From the NCBI GenBank assembly GCA_002221725.1, contig NJFT01000352.1, positions 1-27,288 of the forward strand: 27,288 bases of DNA. Reading direction: 5' to 3'. The notes beneath the pieces were generated by a model. It worked only from the letters and a program-made list of their open reading frames with translations. It was not told the origin of the DNA and did not search any database. Positions within the stretch are counted from its first letter, which is position 1; each line of letters starts with the position of its first letter. The stretch is from Scedosporium boydii (taxonomy: Eukaryota > Ascomycota > Sordariomycetes > Microascales > Microascaceae). Made by a program: the position numbers and the translations under genes. Below are positions 9,441 to 19,792 of this stretch, in pieces.

Positions 9441-11517
9441 ATGTACAAGTTAAAAAAGCTCGGGAACACACATCCGGGGCGCGGGACTACAAACGGTCGT
9501 ATGAAGTACAGGGTGCAGGCATCAGTCGCTGTTGGATGGCTCGACTCAGACCATCACCGTAGAGAAGAATTCAATAAAATGTCTGGCGTATTCCTTCTGG
9601 CGTGTGTGATAGTCCCACCAGAGCCGCCAGATGTAAGTGCGACCACTATTGAGAGGGCAGCAACGATGAGGCATACACTCAACCAACCCCAACCAACAAA
9701 AGAAAAGATGAAAACAAACAATAAGCAGAGTAAGAACAAGACTCGAATTATGCCACCTCCTTATCCCAATGATCGGGTTTCTTCCCAGGACCTCCGTTCC
9801 AAACCATGGGCATGGCCCCGGTAAAATCTCCAACCGATATTCTCGGTTCCCTAACATCAGTCAAACGGCGACCTGTCCAGGTAAATTTGCTTCGCTGCCG
9901 AGACACGGCAGGCACTGAGCTCGAGTGCCAGATTGCCTTCCCGTATTCTCCATGTCATATTCCCGTTCTTGTCCTGCTGATACCGTCGGGTTTGACAATA
10001 TCAAATACCCTCGACCGACTTCCCGTTTCACATGACCTTGGGTGGCTGGCTGGGATTTTCCTGCTGTGTCCTACCTGCCTTCTTCTTTACCAGTCTCCAT
10101 CGGCAGGCGGATTTGGTGAGTAGACGGGAAGGTACAACACGCATCCTCAGTTCTAGCCGTTCATGCCGTGTCTGTCGGGAAGCTCAATGAGGCAGCTGCA
10201 AAGAGCGGGCAATATACTTGTACGACCACAATGGGAAATCGCAGATTGGAATTCCCTTCCTCAAAGTTCCAGGTCACGGAATCAACACATGGCCCCCATC
10301 ACAGACATGGGAGGCATTGAGCGGTTCCTTCTCCAATGTCTCGGCCACACGCGAGAGTTCTGCAGAGCTGGAAGGTCCATTGCAACTTATCCGGGTTTCC
10401 ACGTGAGAATTATGTCCTCACAACCACGGATCCGAAAAGTTTCGTTGCCGTTTCGCTGCTGTCACCGTTGGACTTGGTCTACCAATGGTACAACACACAC
10501 CGGCATATAAGTCGCAGCTCAAATCCAAAGGAGGGACAATACTGGTCTGGTATTCGGGTGAGAAACCAGGTGGAATCGAGACCTGCAAGAAATAGAGTAC
10601 CGAGACACGAGAGCAGAAGTTCCTTGGGAGGATTCATCGGAGACGGGAGAGTCCAAAGAGGGTGGCCAGTTGCTGCTTTCTGTCACACCATCAGCAGCTT
10701 CCTGAATTGGGGCCTGTGGTGGCTCCGCGTCCGTCCCCGTCATATTGATGGAAGCAAAGATACAAACGAACAAGTTTCCGGGCATTGAGGTAGTCTTACC
10801 AATCTCCCTCGATTGTTATACCCTGAGGCTGACCAAAGCCACCGGAACGCACACGGCTTGAGATGAGACCTGCGAGGCTTTTGGGTCTCCGGACGAGCGA
10901 GTACATCCCGCAATTGGTAGGTGACTATACTTACTTGCCTCGATATAACTCTTTCCCTTTATTTTCAGCCGTTCAATCAGTTGACTACGTCCCGCCTGTT
11001 GTCGAAATAGCGTAGACATCTCAGGTCAACCTCGTATCGTTTGCCCAGTCTCGCAATGGAAGCCGTCTCTGCTCTGATTACTGTTGCATTGAACAACGGA
11101 GATTGGAATCATTTTATTGCACTCCATTACGCCTTCAGGTACGACGCAGGTAATTTACAATCGTCCAGGTACTAATTACATCATGTCCACCGGCTCCATA
11201 ACGGCTCCAAACCTAATCTCGCAGCGAGATACGCGGGCACCCTAACAAGGATGAACGACACAACGCTAAAGTCGTGTTGAAGTTACGGTCCAGTTCTTGC
11301 AGGGCCTTGTTCCGGGGTGTGTTGAGACCGTTTTTACATAGTACTTGTACAGTCGCATTCATTCATCAATAGTGTAGGTTCCAAGCCTCGCTCGTAGCCT
11401 CGTCTGGCTACAGTTAACCCTGGCCCCGGGCGCCTGCCGCCGCCCTTAGCACTAGTCCATCGATTAGACTTGAAATGTAATGCAGGCCCTGCATAGAAAC
11501 TCAGTTCTACCACGGTC
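9441..11517. other. Stretch with overlapping weak open frames, no supported gene
   Basis: Several ATG-initiated frames overlap on both strands: 9441-9824 plus, 9546-9857 minus and 9806-10123 plus. The last starts in a good context (ACCATGG) and ends at a consensus GTGAGT donor at 10116. It can be spliced to 10196 over an 80-nt intron, but its codons start with a purine in only about 44 percent of cases and the product has no known domain. None is called as a gene. No tRNA or repeat was found. Confidence 0.4.
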
Positions 11518-13295
11518 ATGTCTGGGGTAAGATCGTTGCTGCAATCATATTCTCCAGCCTGGAGAAAGGTGAGCTCGGACGCTCAGCCTTACTTCTTTTC
11601 GCGAAGTGCCGAACTTCCCACGTCATCGAGCCGATTGAGAAAGACAGTCGCCTATATCGCACAGGACAACAGGCAAACGGCAATTTCACATCACGCAAGC
11701 CTAGTGCCAAAGAGGCCAGATATTGGCAGTGTAACAATTCCAAGGAACGAGATCAATTGTTTTCTGACAAACCGGTGTGATACACAAGAATTAACCCAAT
11801 CCCTACAATTCCACGGGGGCAACAGCACTATTGTGGTTGCTGCATCTGCAAACGCTCGATGGCGTTCGTCACGGCTAACGGCAGCCGAATCCTCCGAGTG
11901 GCTTTCCTTGCTTTTGCTTATTGTTCCGTGGCTGCGATGTAGTCTAAGAATAGTACTTCGTAGAAACGGGGCAATCAAAAGCCTTCCTCTGCCCGATCTT
12001 GAATCCCTGGCGAAGTACTGAGGTAATCTAGGTAACAATATTGATGTCCTTGAGTTCGTCATTTTCCATACTGCCTGCAAGCAAGGGTATCTCGGGTGAT
12101 GACCTGTCAAGATTTTAATCTTCTCTTAAGCTCATTGGCGAATGGTACCTGTTCGTGGCAATGCTTGAAGTGGTTCATACAAACACGAACATCATGTTCG
12201 TGCCTCTCGCCTTGGCGCAAGGCTTTCGGTTCAGAGGAACACAACCAAGATTTGAAGCCGGGCCCAGGAAAGGTTAGCCCAGACCAGGCAGCAACCGTCA
12301 TCGTGACATTTTCGACGTTTCGCACAGACCTACGGTTCATTTCGAAGAGTCGCCTCTGAACATTGAGGTGACATTCTCCCCACGACTAATAAAAAGAAAA
12401 AAATGAGAAAGAAAAAAGAGTGCACAGGTAAGAAAGAAACCGAAAAAAATTAGCTCCAACTAAAATTGACCTGTCGCTCGGAAAATTCCACGGAGAGAGC
12501 CTGTCAGAGCTAGTGCCCGAGGGCGGATCTTTTCCTTCGTTGTTCTTGTACACGGATGAGATGTAACGTTAGGCAAGGGTAAGAGAAGCGAAGAACCTAT
12601 GGCCTTGGAGTACATTCATTGTACTGCTGGGGTCATGCATGTTGAAGGGGAGTTTACAGGAATAGATCGAGGAACATTGTCATTGCCCTCTCCCCCACCT
12701 CTTCTATGAGTGATATTGAGGATGAACTTGGCCTAGCTTGCCCCTTCCTCTGCTGACCAAGAGCTTATTATCGCTAGAACCTTGCGAGAAATGAACTGGG
12801 GTTTGCTCAAACGCTCAAAACGGGTGCGAAACGGCTGCTTCTTTCTTTTTCCTTTCCATTTTTTTCTAATTCTGTATTGTTTATTTCGATCGTAAACACC
12901 TTCGTGTCTGAGTTGTCTGAAAAACAATTACGTTTGAAGTGAGTCGTTTGAATAAGCTCACATGAATTTGGGACAGAAGCCACACTCACACTAGTGGGCA
13001 GCCAGTCGAAGTAGTGTAGGAATTGGAGCGTACGTTTCGTAGTGTAGCGGATACTTGTTCACTCACTTCGGTTTCTGGCTTGCACAAGCGCATCGCCACA
13101 AACCCACCACATGTGGGCGATGTGGGTAGCTCAACGTCAAGCAGGGGTTTAAATGATTGCTTTGTTCTGTCCATCCCAGCATTTCCGCGCTGCAACTATT
13201 GATCACTAGCTGTAGACGTTGTGTATCGTCGCGTAGGCATCGGTAAAGAGCATGCAGATGACCTTTTCGACAGTGAATGGGCAATCAACTACCAA

Positions 13296-13306
13296 GTACG
13301 AAGTAC
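13296..13306 (+). repeat. GTACGAAGTAC dispersed motif, exact copy 5
   Basis: Exact 11-mer in intergenic sequence, the first exact copy of the right-hand cluster. Confidence 0.8.
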
Positions 13307-14130
13307 AGCCCACAATCGAAACCTAGATAAACCCCGATTCGAAATATTTGGTCTTTTCCCCTTCCCTCTTCTTGCAATCTCACTTAATGGGACTTCTATT
13401 TTGAGCTTCATTTAATGCCGTGGTTCGAAGATCAAGATGTTGTACGCCCAGGCAGGTCACGGCTAGGCCCGCCCGCAACACAAACCACAGTTGGCACAAT
13501 CTAGGAGCCGTTCCAGTTGCAATCAATGTCCACCCGCTCAAGAGCACGCGTGGAAAGGCATACTTGCGGGGTACATCCAAGGTTCCTCGAGACGCCCTTG
13601 TCAGAGATGGTGTAATTATCTCACAACATTAGAGGTAACTCTACAATACCCGAGCTTTTAGCTTTGGGTTGAGGTGCATCCCGCCTGGGCTGTTCCTCCT
13701 TTCCTGCACGATGTACTGAAAGGTTACCATAGATATTGCGCACCGGAGTCCCGCCTCGAGTCGTCCTGCCCCCAGAGGATCTTTACCCCTCCTCCCTGGG
13801 AGAACAACTCAAGTACTGTCCTCGTCGCGGTTCCCGGGTGGGCGCTTTTTTGGAATTGATGCACTGCAAGCACGCACAGAGAAACTTTGGATGTGCGCTG
13901 CTTTCCACGTGGGATAGGCGTGACCAGGTCCATGAGGATCTCTCCACTAGTTGGAGCCAGGTGAAGAGAAAACGTGGAGTGGCCGTTTGTCCGCAACCAG
14001 TTTGGCTCAGTCGCCGGGCTGTCCACTAAACTAAGCAATGATGAGGGGTTGAGTGTCACTACATTGGGAAACAGTAAATGGCGCCAAGATCTGAAAAGGG
14101 CTCTTGTCTCAAAGTCTAAAGACCCATCAA

Positions 14131-14167
14131 GTACGAAGTATGGAACTCTCCACGAAGTACGAAGTAG
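14131..14167 (+). repeat. Cluster of near-exact GTACGAAGTAC motifs, partly overlapping
   Basis: One copy with a single mismatch (GTACGAAGTAT) starts at 14131. From 14151 follows CACGAAGTACGAAGTAG, in which two copies share their central GTAC. A further one-mismatch copy (GTCCGAAGTAC) lies at 14248-14258. The overlap, with a 7-base period ACGAAGT, shows the motif can occur as short tandem units. Confidence 0.7.
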
Positions 14168-16412
14168 TGTGCGACCAGTTTACTTCACGGTTCGTCCCAG
14201 TACCTATGAAATACTTCAATGTTCACTCTTCGTAGCGCATAATCCATGTCCGAAGTACGTCTTGGTAGTGGTTGCGTTGGCATAGATGGCCCCCGGGGAG
14301 GCAGAAAACCCGCACCTCCACCTCCTCCACCTCCCCCACTAAGGATACATCGGAGATCTCGCTTGTCGCCCGACTTCCCTAACCGAAATGGCATTCCGGG
14401 GATAGTAGGGATCGGTAGTGGGAAACCCTCCTGATGTCGGCCAAATATTACATTTCGGGGCCCCAGACCACGGGACGTAACTCCACACACCTGGGCATGG
14501 CAGGGGAGCAAGAGGAGGATTTGACTATCATTTCGGCTCTAGATTGGTATTCGGTCCCAGGATTCACCAAACGTAGCCTGGCCGTCTTCAGGAATTTCGC
14601 ATGGGGGTTTCTAAACTCCACTACCTCCCCATCACGCTGTCTTCCACAACACAGACCGTTTGAGGTGACGAATTCGAAGAGCACAGACCCGATTGAAGCT
14701 AGCCTGAAGAGGTCTTGAAGTGCTGAGAACGGGCGCATGACGATACTCCACTATCCGAAGTCGAGAACGTCGCACCACTAATTTATATCGAATCATGAGT
14801 CGTTTGCCACCGATGGTGAACAGTGCTGGCTGGGATATGATCGAGCGATGGGGACCGTCACCGGTCAGGCAGCGTCGACTGAGCCGTCCCAGAAGCAACG
14901 GAATTGGCCCAAACTAGATTGGATAGCAATCTCCCCTTCCAGCAAGAAGTCTCTGAATCTTGAGACCGTCAAAGGTATGGTTGTTGGATCGTAATCTACT
15001 TGTACAGCTTATTAAAGACCCTACCTCATATCCTCATATGGACAGTGGCGCATTGAGATTGTGCATGACGGAGTACCTGATTGTGGGTTCGTTGTCCGAA
15101 GCGAGTACCAGCACCGATGGGCTCAGCGATGCCGCCCCACACCCCATCTGCATCAATCTACAACTGGACCGCAAACAGTAGTCTTTTCCCCAAGTGGCAA
15201 GAACACTTCGACAATGGCACCGGGGGCATGGCGGACTTGTAAACTATACTTCGTAGTTTACTCCGTAGGTAGATTAGATAGTGGACCTTCTCTGCATGAC
15301 CAGATAGACAGCATATGAGATCACGAGGAAGCCAAATAGGAATTCTCGGAAGGAATATGCGACCACTTCTGCGACCGCCCCGCCAGGTACCTAAGGCCAG
15401 GCCCACAGGGTGATGGGCGACACCTGTCATGCCGTCGTCGAGAGCTCGTGCGACATGCCCTTGCCATTTTTGGCACAGGAGGGATCTAGTGGCTTCCTGA
15501 TTCGATAAGGAAACATAGTGGCCGAACTGCCCCAAGAGTGACAACAGTCGCTCCTGCAAGTGCGGCAGCGAAGCTACCGATTCTTTCCCGATCTGGTGGG
15601 GTGGGGCGCAGTTTGGGTGGCACCTTCTTCCCAAGCAATGCCGGAGCTTACCGTTCGTGGTCTTATGACAGTTGAAGACATGTTCGAACGGGACCGTGCA
15701 GAAACGATGAATTGTTCGTCAATGGCTCAATGCTCCTTTGTGAAGGACTAGGGAGTACGAAGTGGTTTAGTTACGGTTGACTTCGCAGTCGGCAGACAAG
15801 CAGCACATCCATCAACCCTCTCTATCAACTAGACTCGCCCGACAAACGACGCAACGCCAATGGCCACGCCCTTTCTTGGAAAGCGACGGGCATATGCACA
15901 TCTTTGACGTCTCTCTGCGGTTGCTTCATATTTTCATTCATTGTTCTCACCAGTCTCACTTCAAACTCGGGGCGTGTCACTATCATTTTTCAACATCGCC
16001 TTGAGCAGGGGTCGTGAGGATGGAGGGATATCGAGAGAGCTTTGGGAGGTCTATATCTCAAGCAGTTATACCCATCCTGCGCTCACTCGGCGGGGTTCTG
16101 AGGACCAAGTTAATGTGCTAATAATCTAGATGCAATATGTGCTTCAGGTGAGTCCCAGCCTTCACCTTTCCAACCAAGGAGGGTGCAAGAAATCCCCCTA
16201 CTGATAGAGCCTCTGACGCAGGGAGATGCAGTCATTATTATTAGCGTACAGTTGTCTGTCCACGACGAGGAAATGGCCTGGCTAGCAAGGCCTCGACATA
16301 GTGAGCCGCGTAACACAACATTGAATCTTCCAGCGCACTCCATCCCACTCGCACAATGCAATGTCTTATCACTGCGACGCTAGCATCCCCACGCCTCCTT
16401 CGTTTAGTGTGC

Positions 16413-16430
16413 GAACGAAGTACGAAGTAA
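16413..16430 (+). repeat. Overlapping pair of GTACGAAGTAC-like motifs
   Basis: GAACGAAGTAC (16413-16423) and GTACGAAGTAA (16420-16430) share the central GTAC, the same head-to-tail arrangement as at 14151-14167. Confidence 0.7.
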
Positions 16431-16592
16431 GTGAGAACACACTGAACATCAATGGGGCATCGACGTAGCCGCGTAGCCTGGGCGAGGAACTTTTGTCCTC
16501 TTTACAGCCTAAAACCCCCTGGAACTTTTCCCCTCCTATTTCGTTTTCTTTTTTATTTTTATTTTCTTCTCCCTCGAATATTCCCGACCAAC

Positions 16593-16603
16593 GTACGAAG
16601 TAC
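16593..16603 (+). repeat. GTACGAAGTAC dispersed motif, exact copy 6
   Basis: Exact 11-mer downstream of a T/C-rich tract. A partial reverse copy (CTTCGTAC) lies at 16659-16666. Confidence 0.8.
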
Positions 16604-16666
16604 TAATAGTGCAACGGGGGAGGGCATCGGGGCTTGATTTTCCCAAGTTCACTCTCTGCTTCGTAC

Positions 16667-17040
16667 TCATGAATAAGAGAGGCTAACGTACACTTTGATA
16701 TTTGGGGGGGCGTGCCACGATTTCCGAAAACAGTTCTTTTTTTCATCTTCTCCTGCACAGATTGCATACCTACCGCAGATGCTATTCCTGGCAAGCGACA
16801 GGGCGGGCTCCCGAATAGTCACACCTCGTTCGTAAAGGAAACGAGGGTACTCTTCATCAATTCCCCAACCAACGCATTCTCCAAAGAAGAAACGGTAATA
16901 TGTCCTGTCCAAGTCCGGGCACACTACTACAAGTGTAATCTCCAGGGTCGCCGGAGCACTCCATTGACCAACAAGTGCCCTGATCGCCTGGCCGCTGACG
17001 CCTGGCCAGCTTCTAATTTTATCACTGGTTCTGGACTCGG
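16667..17040 (-). pseudogene. Coding-like exon without ATG, hypothetical (gene remnant or internal/last exon)
   Basis: On the minus strand a frame of about 124 codons is open after a splice-like 3' end: branch-like CACTAATC, then acceptor GGCAG at about 17041. It ends at a TGA (16669-16667). Roughly two thirds of its codons begin with a purine, as in coding DNA. Segments such as TLVVVCPDLDRTYY and FFFGECVGWGIDEEYPRF read like real protein, and it has five Cys. It has no ATG, and no credible upstream exon was found; the nearest donor-like site (CAAGTGAGA near 17190) follows a frame that also lacks ATG. The exactly antiparallel plus frame (16712-17065) is open too, but starts with GTG. No family is recognised. 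A decayed gene or a last exon are both possible. Confidence 0.22.
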
Positions 17041-19268
17041 CTGCCGTGGGATTAGATTAGTGTGACCAAATTTTTCGCACATATCTTCAAGGCGGCCAGT
17101 CTCCAGCAATCAGCGAAATTTCATCTCGGTGATTAATGTTGTAATACTATTGACCTCCTGAGCAGGTCATATCAAGAGCGGAATGGCTCTCACTTGTACT
17201 CTTAGATTACGAAGTAAGTGTTGTGCGGCTTCAAACTCGACCTCTTATATTTGGTTCTGGGGTTGAGAAGCGGCGTCGTGCCTTATTTGGTAGGCCATGA
17301 CACCACACCAGATATCAACATGCTGATGGGCTGCATATAAACTAACCTTTGCTTGAAGTAGAGCAAGGCGTGAGAAGTTGGGCGTGGGCCCAACCCTTCG
17401 TACTCTCAACTGACACATGAGCCACGCGAGTTACCTGTCACGAAACATCGACCTCAAGCATACGAAGTAGTAGTCTCATTCCGCGCTCGGAATCTGGGAA
17501 TCTGGACGAACACACCCTTCTCTGGAGAGCAATGACAGAGCCCAGTGCCACCCACACCAGCAGCACACCCTTTCACCACAGAGTGACATCTATCCCGCCG
17601 TTACATCGCCCGGTGCATATCTTCTCTCACCCCCTCTGAGAGCTCTGAAAGCTCTGAAAGATTGGCAGATTACTTCCGTAATTGCTCTATCCCGCTTGTT
17701 AAGGAGCTACAATTCGGCGGGGAATTTTAAGTACTGTGTCACTTACATCTGATGCCCTTGCCTTCTCATGGGGTAATGTCCTTTTTTCAAGAGACTCGCC
17801 CCATCACCTGCGTGTCGCTTACTTGCTTATAGCCACGGTAGTGACAAGAACCCGTCATTAGGAAACAGGAAGACTGTGGAGAACTCCGAGCTTGACGTTC
17901 TAGTTTCGGTGGCGCAAACTAGGAGAGGGAATCCGATTATAACACCGGCCGAATATAGCGTCGTAAGATCCCGTCAGGCAGAGGTTTCCTTATGTCTCCT
18001 TATTACTGGGGCAAGAATAAGGTGAACAAGCCCAGGCATATGCAAGGCAACTTTACCAACATTCCCAGTTCTTACACACGTCAAGCATCATTATTGCATA
18101 ATTCTCGAGTGTTTCTCCGCGCAAGCACGCTCCCCATGTTACTCGTGACCCCGATACAGTTTAATCTATATCGTGCAATGTTGCTCTTCACTCTAATTCC
18201 CCCCATCAAGCCCCACTCAATAAACATGTTATGACCCTTTCCCTAGGTTCACCTGTGACAACATTTTGGACGGTTCACCGGGGAAAGTGGGGCACGTCGT
18301 AAAGCTCCATCCAACAGGGTCTTCTGCTGACACTTTATATGTACACTCATAGTAAGGAACGAGAGCGAAAGGGGGTGTGTTACTCAATGCGCTCGTCTGG
18401 TCTTGGTGATATACGGGGTAGGAGCTGGGAGGCCGGGGGGCGTGAGGGGCAGATGTGGGGAAGCTGGTTTGCCTGTTCATGCGGTGATGGAGGGTGGTGG
18501 GCATGACACTCAAGAAGCAGGGTGAAGCAGGGAAAAGATGAAAGGCGTGTTTTTGGTACGCGATGGGCTCATGTGGTCTCCTTCCCCGCCGCTGCGAAAT
18601 AGAGCAGCTACGTTTTAGATTACTTACGAACTGGCGTTTATCTTGTCTTCATGATTGACTTCTTTGAGGACACCGGGGGGAGAAGGAAGGGCTTAATATC
18701 GGAGCCCTGATGTGGGGAAAGCGGTTTGATTGTGGCGAGGGGTCTCGAGGCTACCGGAACCTGAGGATGCGGAGTAGCTTTTGTTGCTATCATGTGGGTT
18801 GGGGGCGAGAGAGAGAGAAGGGGGGATAGATTGCGAAGAAAACGGAGGATGGATCAATGCGTTTGCGGTATGTCTTTTTTGGTGACTGTGGGTAGCTCTC
18901 TTTAGCTTGCTCGTGGTGTTTTTGGGTTGCGCATGCGAATGCCAGATGAATTGGGAAGCCTTCAGTTGGAGAGTAATACGCAGCGGCACTTGGTGGTTTG
19001 GAGACTGCGAAGATGCAAAGGACACCGCATTCTCTTGAGGCCCATGATGCCCATGACCCCCCTATGGTTACCGTAGATTCTGAGACTGTAGACCTCCAAC
19101 AATGAATAAACTCAGTCCATGTCTCAATATTGGAAAAGACTTGGTTGTAAGTCAAATAGAGGGCTTGTCTTATACTCGTTATTCGCGGTCAAGCCCGAGA
19201 AGAGCCAGGCGCAATTCTGGGCTTTTAGCAACCCACGGAGCGGGACCAGATGTTCCCATCTGTCCATG
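17041..19268. other. Gene-free stretch
   Basis: No supported gene. A minus-strand ATG frame of 91 codons (18229-18504) is Pro/Ser-rich with no known domain. Related blocks near 18450-18472 and 18709-18730 (both ATGTGGGGAA followed by a similar GGTTTG) suggest a small diverged duplication. Degenerate GTACGAAGTAC relatives occur at 17207-17217 (TTACGAAGTAA) and 17460-17470. A doubled 9-mer lies at 17641-17658. No RNA gene was recognised. Confidence 0.45.
17641..17658. repeat. Tandem repeat, 2 x AGCTCTGAA
   Basis: Two perfect 9-base copies, with a degenerate third unit just upstream (CTCTGAG). Confidence 0.8.
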
Positions 19269-19698
19269 TTAATTTTTGTTTTTCACCTCTAAGACGGAGT
19301 TGACGCATTCGTTTTTTTCCTCGAGATCTTGGACAAATCGAATCCTAGTCGAGCCTACGGCTGTTTTCCAAGTACTAAACAAGCTTGGATGGGACTTCAA
19401 GGTTCTCAATACCGGTGAAAAAGGTGTCACTCCTCTCCTGAGAGGATTCCAGAGGCAAACGGAGGGCTAGCCTGTCATGGGGGGGCCACTTCTGAACTCT
19501 TATTAGAAGCCTAGCCTCACAACCAGTGGCATTCGGATCTCTCAACATTGCAGATAGCAAGTGGGCTACATCATCCCAGAAATCGATGTCCTCGAATTGC
19601 TCAGGAAATTCCAAGATATTGAAGCCGTTTCTGATGGTAGTGTTGACTGGTATGGCCGAGACTGTTGTGATGGTTCGGGTCCGGCTTCTCTCGAACAT
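19269..19698 (-). CDS. Small hypothetical gene just downstream of MON2
   Basis: An ATG at 19698-19696 opens a minus-strand frame starting MFERSRTRTITTVSAIPVN, with an acidic, aromatic middle (FPEQFEDIDFWDDVAHLL, about residues 31-48). About 61 percent of codons begin with a purine, which supports coding. Unspliced, it stops at a TAG at 19375 (107 aa). A 52-nt intron (19361-19412; donor GTATTG, acceptor ACAG) would instead join 19413-19698 to 19269-19360 and give 125 aa ending FVQDLEEKNECVNSVLEVK plus three residues. The second part is also coding-like, but no strong branch site was seen. There is no signal peptide, membrane segment or recognised family. It starts about 95 bp past the MON2 stop on the same strand, so it may instead lie in the MON2 3' UTR or be a truncated relic of a larger gene. 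Confidence 0.33.
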
Positions 19699-19792
19699 TT
19701 GAACATTTCAACATAGATAGTTACTAAGACAATGAATTGTTTTAACATTAAAAGAAGTTCTTTCGTGATACCGTCATACTATCATACCCATC

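Larger units (their letters stand above)
12022..16666. other. Gene-free stretch with the densest GTACGAAGTAC cluster
   Basis: No supported gene. It contains A-rich (12385-12455) and T-rich (12838-12890, 16533-16573) tracts and a CCACCTCC-type run (about 14312-14338). Motif copies are two exact (13296-13306, 16593-16603), several one-mismatch (14131, 14157, 14248, 16413, 16420) and more degenerate (15247, 15755). The longest open frame (15158-15634, minus, 158 codons) starts with TTG and has no early ATG. Confidence 0.5.

Noticed and set aside
9554..9739. Short minus-strand frame with a membrane-like N-terminus
   Set aside because: It starts with TTG, and the hydrophobic segment is a side effect of a T-rich stretch.
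9806..10321. Two-exon plus-strand model (ATG in ACCATGG context, GTGAGT donor at 10116, acceptor before 10196)
   Set aside because: Splice signals are fair, but only about 44 percent of exon 1 codons start with a purine and the product resembles nothing known. Other overlapping frames are equally good.
11518..12021. 167-codon ATG frame on the plus strand
   Set aside because: Purine-first codons are about 52 percent, near chance. There is no recognisable domain, and its 3' end carries two copies of the dispersed GTACGAAGTAC-type motif, which otherwise avoids genes. A 139-codon frame overlaps on the other strand.
13424..13440. GGTTCGAAGATC, resembling a tRNA B-box
   Set aside because: No matching A-box, acceptor stem or anticodon arm was found at the proper spacing on either strand.
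15158..15634. 158-codon minus-strand frame
   Set aside because: It starts with TTG, its first ATG lies far inside, and no domain or splice partner supports it.
16712..17065. Secreted Cys-containing 117-residue protein on the plus strand
   Set aside because: The apparent start is GTG and there is no in-frame ATG. The signal-peptide look comes from a T-rich tract, and the antiparallel minus frame has better codon use.
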